Below, in pieces: positions 17,557 to 25,944 of a stretch of DNA of 64,000 nucleotides. The position numbers were made by a program, and so were the translations under genes. The notes under the pieces were generated by a model. It ran no database searches, was not told the origin of the DNA, and saw nothing but the letters and a program-made list of their open reading frames with translations. Each line of letters begins with the position of its first letter. The stretch's first letter is position 1. Source of the stretch: Sphingobacteriaceae bacterium (GTDB lineage: Bacteria; Bacteroidota; Bacteroidia; B-17B0; Aurantibacillaceae); NCBI GenBank assembly GCA_016709575.1, contig JADJMM010000009.1, positions 186,001 through 250,000 of the forward strand. The letters are read 5' to 3'.

Positions 17557-18180
17557 GTGGAGAATATCGGACTCAAACATATATGGAGGAAGAAATGGAC
17601 TGAAAAATCTTTCCGCAACCAATTTCTATTAACCTTTGGTTTGCTCAGTATCCTGCTTTTCTCTTTAAGTTATTTTTTTGCTTTTGTTGAAGCCAGGGTA
17701 GGGCAGAAGGTTAATGACGTGGTGTTAAATTTAATTCCGCCATTTGATTTATCTGTCGTTACTTTTTTGTTGATTTATTTTGCAGCCGTGCTCTGCATAA
17801 TAACATTACTAAGCAAACCCGAATTATTTTTAAAAGCCATACAAGCTTATTTTCTGATTTTAATTTTCAGAATAATTACACTCACTATTTTCCCGCTCGA
17901 ACCACCGGAAGGAATTATTTTATTGAAGGATCCTTTTATAGAGCATTTCTTTTACGGACAAGTCCGCATCACTAAAGATTTATTTTTTTCCGGGCATGTT
18001 GCCACAGTGTGTTTGTTATATTTAGTGAATCCTGTAAAAAAACTGAATTGGTTTTATTTATCGGTTTTTATTCTTGTTGCTGTGTTTATTATGGTGCAGC
18101 GTGTACACTACAGTTTTGATGTATTAGCAGCGCCGGTATTTGCATGGATAAGTTGGAGACTGGCACAAAGAATCCGATAA
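17557..18180 (+). CDS. PAP2-superfamily (sphingomyelin-synthase-like) membrane phosphatase/transferase
   Basis: A 207-aa protein with about six transmembrane helices. Conserved polar residues of the PAP2_C/sphingomyelin-synthase group are present: KDLFFSGHVATV near residue 144 and RVHYSFDVLAAP near residue 187, giving the His-His-Asp catalytic set. Such enzymes remove phosphate from lipids or move phospho-head groups; the substrate here is unknown. The start is GTG at 17557. A -7-like TATCTTAG element lies just upstream. It stands alone between a leftward gene and the helicase. Confidence 0.8.
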   Translation: MENIGLKHIWRKKWTEKSFRNQFLLTFGLLSILLFSLSYFFAFVEARVGQKVNDVVLNLIPPFDLSVVTFLLIYFAAVLCIITLLSKPELFLKAIQAYFLILIFRIITLTIFPLEPPEGIILLKDPFIEHFFYGQVRITKDLFFSGHVATVCLLYLVNPVKKLNWFYLSVFILVAVFIMVQRVHYSFDVLAAPVFAWISWRLAQRIR

Positions 18181-18273
18181 AAAAGCAAATTCACGTTTTT
18201 CAATAATATAAGCAAAACTTTCAAAAACAAAATTTAGTTAATGTGTTTAACTATTTGATAATTTTGAAGCAGA

Positions 18274-20586
18274 ATGGAAAGAACAGAAGTGAGTCCCTCA
18301 GAAATTGCCTCGAAATTTATTAATCATACCGGAAAGAATATTTTCTTAACCGGTAAGGCGGGTACAGGCAAGACCACTTTTCTTAAACATATTGTTGAAA
18401 GCACACACAAAAAATGTATTGTGGCCGCACCAACCGGAATAGCGGCTATTAATGCAGGGGGCGTAACCTTACATTCTTTATTTCAATTGCCTTTTGGTAC
18501 GTTTATCCCCGAAAACATTCAGGCAACGCAAGGTCAATATACGAAACTGAATACACCACACTCTTTAATAAAAGAACTTCAATTAAACGCGAATAAACGC
18601 AATCTATTACGCGAATTGGAATTATTGATCATTGACGAAGTAAGTATGTTGCGTGCCGATCTGCTAGATGCTATTGATGTTATTTTACGCAGCGTTCGAC
18701 GCAATCATACCAAACCTTTTGGAGGCGTACAGATCTTATTTATCGGCGATCTGCTTCAATTACCTCCTGTAGTTAAAGATGATGAGTGGCAGACTCTCAG
18801 AAACTATTACAAAAGTATTTACTTTTTTGATGCACGTGTTTTGCAACAACAAAAACCAATATATATTGAGCTTGACAAAATATACAGACAAGACGATGCG
18901 GTGTTTATCGGATTACTCAATAATTTGAGAACCAATAAGACCACCAAAGCGGATGTTGATTTGTTAAACTCATATCATAAGCCGAATTATAAGCCAACAA
19001 AGGAAGAGAATTACATTACGCTGACCACGCATAATTCAAAAGCGGACAAGATCAACAAGGAGTATTTGCAAAGTTTGAATACAAAATCATTTTTTTATCA
19101 AGCGAGGATTGATGGTGAATTTAATGAGAATACCTATCCGGTCGAGTTCAATTTGGAATTGAAAGTAGGCGCTCAGGTAATGTTTGTTAAGAATGACATT
19201 AGCGGAGCTCAACGTTTTTTTAACGGGAAGATAGGTAGAGTTCAATCATTAAGCGAGAAGGAAATATGGGTAGAGTTTAGTGATAGCCAAAAACCAATTT
19301 GCGTTGAATGGTATGCCTGGGAAAATATAAAATATGTTCTGAATGAAGGCTTAAATAAAATTTAAGAAAAAATTGCGGGAACATTTTCTCAGTTTCCAAT
19401 AAAGCTCGCCTGGGCTATAACGGTTCATAAAAGTCAGGGTTTAACTTTTGATAATGCTATTGTAGATATTGGTGATGTGTTTGCTCCCGGCCAGGCTTAT
19501 GTAGCGCTCTCGCGTTTACGGAGTTTGAAAGGATTGATTTTAAATGCTCCTATAAGTACCAGGGGAATTAATTTAGATGAAAATGTAGCAGCTTTTGCAA
19601 ACAGCAAAACAACATCCTTGGATCTGGAGCAGGCGGTAGTGCAGGGTCAGACAAATTATTTGGGAGATCTGCTTGCCACAACATTCGACTTTACCACACT
19701 CTTAGAAAAATTTGAAGATCATAGTCTCACATATAATAAAGAAAAGAAGAAATCGGTAAAGCAGCCACATCACAAGTGGGCAAAGATCTTAGTTGAGAAT
19801 TTGACGGAAACAAAAACACATGCCGATAAATTTATCAATCAGGTAAGAAACATTTTAAGTCAGCCTGATGTAGATTATGAATTGCTGGGCCAGAGAGTTG
19901 CAGCAGCGCGAACGTACTTTTTACCTGCATTTGAAAACGTAAGTGAACAATTACTCGAGAAAATAAAAGAAATTAAAACTGCAAAGCGCGTCAAAACATT
20001 TGTAGAAGAATTATTGGAATTAGAAGCAGCTGCATATTCCAAGATAGTTCAATTGAAAAAAAGCAGTTTGTTTATTGATGCGGTCTTGCAAAAAAAGGAA
20101 CTGACAAGATCGGATATAAAAAATATAAGTAATGCTGTAGCCCGCGAGGAAAAATTAAAGTCAGTTCTTTTATTGGAAGATTTGACATTTGAAAACGAAA
20201 CAGAAAGCAGTCCCAAAAGAAAAAAGAGCAGTAAAAGAAAATCTGAGGAGAGTGACTTTACGGATGAAGACTATACACACCAAAAAACAGAATCCAAAGA
20301 ACAAACTTATAATTTATTCAAAGATGGCTTGGCTATTGAAGAGATTGCTCAAACCAGACGAATGGCAACGAGTACTATTGAAGGACATTTGGTTCACTAT
20401 GTGGCAACCGGGATATTGAGTGGTGATAAATTTGTTGAGGCTAAAAAAGCCAAGCTGATCATCACAACGGCTAAGAAAATAAATTCTTTTAAACTTGGGG
20501 AAATTAAAGCTGCCCTTAGTGATGAATTCACTTACACAGAAATAAAATTTGCGATTGCCGGCTATTTGGCTCAGTTAAACGGATAG
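18274..20586 (+). pseudogene. Pif1-like helicase with C-terminal HTH domain, interrupted by an in-frame stop
   Basis: A 770-aa SF1 helicase. Walker A GKAGTGKTT lies at residues 27-35, Walker B LLIIDEVSM near 121, and the second helicase half has AITVHKSQGLT and VALSRLRSLKG. After the core, a variable basic region precedes a winged or HTH_40-like domain (YNLFKDGLAIEEIAQ, ATSTIEGHL). The frame is continuous from 18274 to 20586 except for one TAA at 19363-19365; GAA there would restore the sequence, so a single substitution separates the ends. The family unwinds DNA in repair and recombination. A broken, truncated 363-aa product is the alternative reading. Confidence 0.85.
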
Positions 20587-20693
20587 CCTGAAACCACCAA
20601 TCAAGATTAGGTAATATTAATTCTTCGGGGCTTTTGAACTTTTACCTGTTAATTGAGAAAGACCTTAATTACGAGGCAATTAATAAAAGCTTG

Positions 20694-20724
20694 TTTGTTT
20701 TTGAGTTGGAATGAAATAAATTTA
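20694..20724 (+). promoter_or_regulatory. Bacteroidota-type promoter of the small peptide gene
   Basis: TTTG at 20694-20697 and TAAATTTA at 20717-20724 are separated by 19 bases, close to the TTTG-N19-TAnnTTTG consensus of Bacteroidota housekeeping promoters. It lies 21 bases before the ATG of the peptide gene, leaving only a short leader. Confidence 0.5.
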
Positions 20725-20745
20725 ATCTACTAAAAAACTATCCCC

Positions 20746-20919
20746 ATGGCAATACAACAACAAACTCAGAGTGGACCTAGCGAAGGCTTCGTTAGAGCTA
20801 CTATTAAAATTGCAAATCCAACCTGGACTGCAGATCAAATTGAAGCAGAATTAAAAAAGAAAATGTGGGAAATACAAAATCCCAGCAACGATGGCGGTTG
20901 CGAATTTTGCTCTAGCTAA
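20746..20919 (+). CDS. 57-aa peptide with C-terminal GGCEFCSS, possible RiPP-like precursor
   Basis: A 57-codon gene with ATG at 20746 and TAA at 20917-20919, its own promoter-like element and a downstream structured region and terminator. The peptide has no signal sequence; it begins MAIQQQTQSGPSEGF, has an amphipathic charged helix (TADQIEAELKKKMWEIQ, about 27-44) and ends NDGGCEFCSS with a CxxC after Gly-Gly. A leader-like acidic/amphipathic body, a GG junction and a short Cys/Ser core resemble precursors of modified peptides, but no modification enzyme or exporter lies next to it. Codon use is ordinary for the window. A small regulatory or metal-binding protein is equally possible. Confidence 0.6.
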   Translation: MAIQQQTQSGPSEGFVRATIKIANPTWTADQIEAELKKKMWEIQNPSNDGGCEFCSS

Positions 20920-20934
20920 TAAACTTTATTCGAA

Positions 20935-20981
20935 GGAAGCTAACTTCCTCCTCATAGGAGGAACGTCACCATGAAATGGTG
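20935..20981 (+). ncRNA. Nested hairpins downstream of the small peptide gene
   Basis: Three short stems follow the stop codon: GGAAG/CTTCC (20935-20948), TTCCTCCT/AGGAGGAA (20945-20963, 8 bp, 3-nt loop) and CACCAT/ATGGTG (20967-20981, 3-nt loop). The first two share bases 20945-20948 and cannot form together. A further AGGAGG at 20985-20990 can also pair with the CCTCCT arm. This suggests an RNA structure with alternative states, not merely a 3' end; no known riboswitch class is recognised. Confidence 0.45.
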
Positions 20982-21002
20982 GCAAGGAGGTTTAAAAAAA
21001 CA

Positions 21003-21028
21003 AAAGCCGAGACGTAAGTCCCGGCTTT
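21003..21028. terminator. Strong hairpin terminator
   Basis: AAAGCCGAGAC and GTCCCGGCTTT form an 11-bp stem with one mismatch and a GTAA loop, preceded by A7 and followed by TAGTATTTT. It closes the small peptide transcript and may act in both directions. Confidence 0.75.
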
Positions 21029-21193
21029 AGTATTTTCCCCGTATCCCAAGTTGACTTAAGTCTGCCTGTCGGTTTGTGGTTGTCTATCTGATACAAATAT
21101 AAGACCAATAACATTATCCCTATGTTAACAGAAGTTAAACTGCGTGTTTCACTGAGTGAAATGGGAGTATAAATATTAACAGGTAATGAACAG

Positions 21194-21268
21194 TTCGACA
21201 AGCTCACTGCAGGCGCGGTATTGTTTCAAAAGTAAATTCAGCGGATCGCGGTGGCTGAGCTTGTCGAA
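21194..21268. repeat. Inverted repeat TTCGACAAGCTCA / TGAGCTTGTCGAA
   Basis: Perfect 13-bp arms at 21194-21206 and 21256-21268, 49 bases apart. The motif is a known type of dispersed extragenic repeat in many bacterial genomes (general knowledge). A related copy, GTTCGAGCGTAGTCGAGAAC, is at 57638-57657. Confidence 0.7.
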
Positions 21269-21279
21269 GCCACTGCATA

Positions 21280-21543
21280 CTATATCACCTTCCCCAAATA
21301 AAAGCTCAATAAATTATACGATTTCTGAAACTCATCTTTATATGATGAAGTGCTAAACTCTGCCGCACTCGAATACGCCATTTTTTCAAATGCATTTAAA
21401 ATTTGCGCGAATGTATCTTTGTCCATACTGCCCGCAAACAACACTTTATTATTTTCTAAAATATTATAAATATCAAACGCTGCCTTGCGCGGAGTTGTTC
21501 CGCCTAATTCCTGAATTTCATTAATTAAATCGTGAATGCGCAT
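21280..21543 (-). CDS. Small cytoplasmic protein, function unknown
   Basis: An 87-aa helical protein from ATG 21543 (MRIHDLINEIQELGG) with no signal or membrane segment. It has alternating charged and hydrophobic residues (AFDIYNILENNKVLFAGSM, DTFAQILNAFEKMAYSS) suggesting a small all-helical fold. I recognise no family. The reading frame is free of indels and the codon use matches its neighbours, so it is probably a real gene. It ends twelve bases from the dispersed inverted repeat. Confidence 0.6.
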   Translation of the reverse strand: MRIHDLINEIQELGGTTPRKAAFDIYNILENNKVLFAGSMDKDTFAQILNAFEKMAYSSAAEFSTSSYKDEFQKSYNLLSFYLGKVI

Positions 21544-21688
21544 GATATAAAGATAATCTAATTATACCGATCCGCCATCTTTCTTTAATATGTTTCCGAA
21601 AGTGTTTACGCATAATGTTCTTACGACTTAAATTAGTTCGCTAAAAAATTTGTTTTATTACTGTTGCAATAGCAACCCGGATTTTTCT

Positions 21689-21805
21689 TTATAATACAGA
21701 GTAGCAGCATAAACATGCAACAACTATTACAAACAACAAAGGCCACCAACGTTGTGCAGCGCTTTCCTCCCGTGAATGCAACTGCTTATTCGAAATTGTT
21801 TTCAT
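21689..21805 (-). CDS. Putative 38-aa Cys-rich membrane peptide
   Basis: ATG at 21805 starts a 38-codon frame: a charged N-terminus (MKTISNKQLHSREESAAQR) then one hydrophobic helix WWPLLFVIVVACLCCYSVL with three cysteines and an abrupt stop. The basic/acidic cytoplasmic part followed by a single span is typical of small membrane proteins. No homologue is recognised. AT-rich sequence with no clear promoter surrounds it. Confidence 0.35.
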   Translation of the reverse strand: MKTISNKQLHSREESAAQRWWPLLFVIVVACLCCYSVL

Positions 21806-21964
21806 ATTCTTATGTATTAAGTTTTCTATCTATTAATTAATACGTACACCGGGAGGATAACGTTGGCGCAATTTAATAAGTGGTAGGTTTTAGCCCATTA
21901 CTGGCAGGATTTAACTTTTTGTAACAAATCACGGTAGGGCATCGGTACACTTTGATTTATTTAA

Positions 21965-21996
21965 GCACATTATCATTATTTGAAATGATAATGTGC
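21965..21996. terminator. 13-bp stem hairpin
   Basis: GCACATTATCATT and AATGATAATGTGC pair perfectly around a six-base loop. It lies downstream of the leftward T9SS gene and could terminate it, although the T-run on that side is weak. Confidence 0.5.
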
Positions 21997-22104
21997 CTAT
22001 GTACAGATTATGGTGATAAGGAAATTTACAATACTTATAAATTAAGATTCTTGCTTTTATTAAAGCACTACAATCGTTTAAGTATAACTCCCGGCTAATT
22101 TTTT

Positions 22105-22236
22105 GTGCCGGGCGGGGCGGCGGGTTTTTTCGACCCGGGATTTCTGGCAGTTTCCCCCCCCAAAAAGGTTTGGGGGCCATTCCCCCCCGGCCGGGATTTT
22201 CCCGGTTTCCCCCCAAAAAATTTTTTTGGTGGGCGG
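22105..22236. other. GC-rich homopolymer patch, probable sequence artefact
   Basis: About 130 bases that are mostly runs of one base (C8, G5, C7, C6, A6T7 and similar) in a genome that is otherwise AT-rich and has no other such run. It interrupts the T9SS sorting domain just after LYPNPS on the minus strand. The stepwise runs look like a low-quality read tail built into the assembly, not biological sequence. On its left, the sequence does not resume the expected domain, so the join may be chimeric. Confidence 0.7.
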
Positions 22237-24921
22237 ATGGGTTTGGGTATAAACTAACTTGCGTCGCTTCATTACTATTTGCATTATTAATTCCAGTACA
22301 GGTTGAGACAGATTGTGTAATTATTGCAGAATCACTACAACCATTTGTTATTGTTCCTATTAAGGTATAAGTTGTGGACGAAGAAGGTGAAACTGAATAC
22401 GTACTACCTGTAGAATTGCCTGGAAGCCATGTATAAGTGTTAGCACCTGTTGCGCTTAAAGTGGCACTGTTTCCTGTGCAAATAATAGAGTTGCTTGTTA
22501 TAATAGAAACTGTTGGGGCTGCATTAACGACATAACTATTGTTTGTAATTGTGCTGGCACAACCGTTTGTATTGGCACCAATTAATGTTAACGAATATGT
22601 TCCAGGTGTAGATGAGAAATTTATCACTGTTGTAGTTCCAGTGATATTACCTGGTAACCAAGTATAGGAGCTTGCTGTTCCTGTTGCAGTAAAGGTTCCT
22701 GTATTCACTGTATTGTTACAAAACGCACCAGATAATGTAGAGGTACCAAATGAAACTGTTGGGGCTGCATTAACAATATAACTACTGTTTGTAATTGTGC
22801 TTGTGCAACCGCTAGTATTGGCGCCAATTAATGTTAAGGAATATGTTCCGGGGGTAGATGGGAAATTTATTACTGCTGTAGTTCCAGTTACATTTCCAGG
22901 CAACCAAGTGTAGGAGCTTGCTGTACCTGCTGCAGTAAGGTTCCTGTGTTTACTGTATTGTTACAAAATGCACCAGATAAGGTAGAAGTACCAAATGAAA
23001 TTGTAGGTGTTGGATTTACTAATATACTATAAGTATATGTTTGCGAACAACCACTGGTGTTCGTGCCCGTGAATGATGTGAACCAAGTTCCACTAAGTCC
23101 GTATATGGGGGTTGTATAAGTATTAATAGAAGTGGAACCAGAGCCAAAATTATATGTTTGCCCACCACTAGCTGTTACAATAACTCTTTGCCCTTGACAA
23201 ATAGTAGAAGCAGATAAGCTAGCAGATAAGAATTGATTATCGGCAATAATTGTTATTGGAACACGACCACTCGTTCCGCATCTATTAGTATTGCTGGCGT
23301 AAAAAGTTGTGTTTCCGGAAATGGTTGGACTAATAATAGAACTGCCGGTTGCAAAAGTTGTAGTTGAACCAACCGCGGTATACCAACCGGTTGTATAAGA
23401 CCCAACAGCAACCGTAAGTGTAGCTGCACTACCTGCGCATATTGTTGGAGATGTCATCGAACTTGGAGTAGGAGCGTAAGTGCATTTATTATACCTCGCT
23501 AAATACCAATCGCCTGTTATGTTGCTAACTGTACTGGTTGGATTGAAATCAACTGGCACCACATCATTTAACTGTCCGGTGATTACATAAAAACCAGGTA
23601 TTAGGTTCAACAGCGAGCCCTAGACATCTTTCATTACCTGTACTGCCTATTACTTGTGTTTGTATATAATTTCCAGATGGGTTTAATTTAAGAACAAACA
23701 TATCTTCGGTAGTGCCAACATTCGAGAATAAAGATTGTGCAGTTCCAGGATTGAAATCCGTTACGCCCTGAAAAAAACCTCCTACATAAACATCTCCTAA
23801 ATTGTCATTCGTTATTCCCATCGGTGCTTGACTACCTACACCTGTAATTTGTCGTGACCAAATAAGATTCCCGGCATTTGAAAAGTATTGAACGAATCCA
23901 TCTATGTCCGTAATGGAAGGTGTTGTAAAGGATGTAACTCCTGCCCCTGGGTCAAAATCAACAGTTCCTTTAAAATATCCTGTGCAAAGTATACCACCGG
24001 TTCCGTCTTGTGCAACTTCTGTTGGAGTGTCATCTTCTAGTCCTCCGAAGCCTTTTATCCAAATTGTAGATAAATTACTTGTAGAAAACTTTCCGAGAAA
24101 GGCGTCTTGCAGACCAACATATGGCGCTCCTGTAAATGCAGCTAAAGAACTGTAATAACCACATGCATAGAGATCGTTATTGTTGTCAACCATTATGCTT
24201 CTAACTCCATCTTGATTAGCATTACCAATACTGGTAAGATTTAAAAAATTTCCGGCATTATCTAACTTAACTATAAATGCATCAGTACTTATCGCACCAA
24301 GTGTTGTTGTTCCAACGCCTGGATCAAAGTCAACTATATTGCTGAAATATCCACCAACAAATACATTATTTGAAGCATCTAAAGCAATAGACTGACCTGC
24401 ATCAATACCACTCCGCCAATTCGCTTTGCCCAGCCCAAAGTTCCATTTGCATTTATCCTAGCTATGAAAATATCGTTAGAAGTGGCATTTGGCAATGTAA
24501 AGGATGTCGCGCTCGAAGGATCAAAATCAACCGTGCCACTGTAAGTTCCTGTAACGTACATGTTGTCTGAAATATCTACAGCAATATCCAACACTTCATT
24601 AATGCCTCCTTTGAACACTAAAGCTAATAAGGCTGCACCAGATGAGGTGTACTTAGAAATAAATCCGTTTGAAGTGTTTGCTTGTGTAACCAGTGTGTTA
24701 GTTCCAGTGGACGGATCAAAATCTGTTCCTATTATTCCATTGGTTGTAAAACGACCAACATTAAAAATATCAGATGAGGTATAATCAATCAGTACTTTAT
24801 TTGACACACCGCCATTGAGTATTGGAGTTGTAAAACCATGACCCCATTGGTAAATCTGGGATTTTAAAATTGTTGTGGATGTTAGAATAATTACAATCAA
24901 TAATTTTGTAGCCTTTTTCAT
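22237..24921 (-). pseudogene. Secreted T9SS protein with SBBP-type propeller and PKD/Ig-like repeats, three frameshifts and lost C-terminus
   Basis: A long surface protein from ATG 24921: signal peptide (MKKATKLLIVIILTST), then beta-propeller-like repeats (DFDPSSATSF, DFDPGAGVTSF, NVYVTGTYSGTVDFDP type), then PKD/Ig-like modules with SYTWLPGN and a sorting domain start LYPNPS. Frames change near 24410, 23610 and 22937; the last is CCTTACT where CCTTTACT would restore the frame. Two modules of about 230 bp (22570-22790 and 22800-22960) are near-identical copies. The sorting domain is lost in the homopolymer patch. Such proteins are exported by T9SS to the cell surface; the ligand is unknown. 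Confidence 0.78.
22545..23010 (-). repeat. Tandem near-identical Ig-like modules
   Basis: Two copies of an 77-residue module (FCNNTVNTGTF, TASSYTWLPGN, TPGTYSLTLIGAN) lie head to tail with only scattered differences at the DNA level. This is typical of surface adhesin-like proteins and is a place where assemblies may collapse or expand copies. Confidence 0.7.
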
Positions 24922-25194
24922 GTTTACTTTTTTTAAATTTAAATGCCTTTTGATTTCTTAATCCTTAGTATGGAATATTTAAAAATCTATGATAAAGTTC
25001 TGCTATTAATCAAGCACTTAATTGGTGTTTTAAAAAACGCCCCAGTAATATTAAAAATCGCAGGCCTTGATTCGAAAACCGCAGGACTGATTTTGAAGCA
25101 AAATGGCAGAAATGATCTTCGAATTAGGGCTATTAGTGGCAGGAATATGAATCAGGCACCAATTTTATTTAAGAAAGCTGCTTAGCGGTTTGAC

Positions 25195-25944
25195 TCACAT
25201 TTTTTTAAAGAGCGCCATTAGGAGTTCTTTTTTTCTTTGCGATACAGGGATTTTATCACCTCCCGTAACAAATAAGAAACCACCTTCGCCTTTATCATAC
25301 TTTTCTATTTTATTGATGTTAACTAGAAAAGATGTATGAACTCGAATAAACCCCAATGGACTTAGCATTTCCTCAAAAACTTTCATGTTTTTAGAGATAA
25401 CTATTTTTGATTCACCGGTATTGGTATGAAAAGTTGTGTAATTGCCTTCAGAGGAACAATAAATAATATTACTGCTTTTTAGGATATGAATCGAATCTTG
25501 TTCACTCAGTACAATATTTTTATCTTGCGGTGTTGTATTTTGTAATTCTGCTTTTAAAACATTTAGTTGTGCAGTTAGATTAGAATTTGTTTTTTGTTTT
25601 TCTGCCTTATTTACACTTCTAATAAGTTCTTCCGGATTTATTGGTTTTAAAAGGAAGTCTATAGCGCTAAATCTAAAGGCGTCAATTGCATATTTATTAT
25701 GAGCAGTAACAAAAATGACATTGAAATTTATTTTGGGAATTTTTGATAGAATATCCATTCCAGTACCACTGTTAAGTTCAACGTCTAAGAATACCAGCTC
25801 GGGTTTGAAGTCTAAAATTTTTTGTAAGCCACTTTCAATATCATCGGCTTCTTCTATTTCTTCAATTTGCGGACAAAATGCTTTTATAGATAAGACAAGG
25901 CTTTCACGAATACTTTCTTCATTATCAATTACCAGGGTTCTCAT
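25195..25944 (-). CDS. LytTR-family response regulator
   Basis: A 249-aa regulator with a receiver domain (1-120; phosphorylated Asp54 in VFLDVELNSG, Lys in DFLLKPINPEE) and a C-terminal LytTR domain (about 145-249; SNIIYCSSEGNYTTFH, FIRVHTSFLVNI, IPVSQRKKELL). It overlaps the 3' end of the kinase gene by 20 bases, so the two are translated as a coupled pair. A positively charged end ALFKKM matches the family. The target promoter is not identifiable here. Confidence 0.92.
   Translation of the reverse strand: MRTLVIDNEESIRESLVLSIKAFCPQIEEIEEADDIESGLQKILDFKPELVFLDVELNSGTGMDILSKIPKINFNVIFVTAHNKYAIDAFRFSAIDFLLKPINPEELIRSVNKAEKQKTNSNLTAQLNVLKAELQNTTPQDKNIVLSEQDSIHILKSSNIIYCSSEGNYTTFHTNTGESKIVISKNMKVFEEMLSPLGFIRVHTSFLVNINKIEKYDKGEGGFLFVTGGDKIPVSQRKKELLMALFKKM

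Larger units (their letters stand above)
20920..21279. other. Gene-free stretch with hairpins, terminator and inverted repeat
   Basis: Contains the nested hairpins, the terminator at 21003-21028, and a 13-bp inverted repeat (21194-21206 with 21256-21268). A 71-codon open frame on the minus strand across it has no family features and runs through the terminator, so I do not count it as a gene. Confidence 0.6.

Noticed and set aside
20992..21207. 71-codon minus-strand ORF across the terminator
   Set aside because: It passes through the terminator hairpin and ends in it, and shows no recognisable protein pattern.
24943..25185. 80-codon ORF between the T9SS gene and the response regulator
   Set aside because: It has no signal, domain or conserved pattern and includes an imperfect internal direct repeat; the gap looks like ordinary intergenic sequence.
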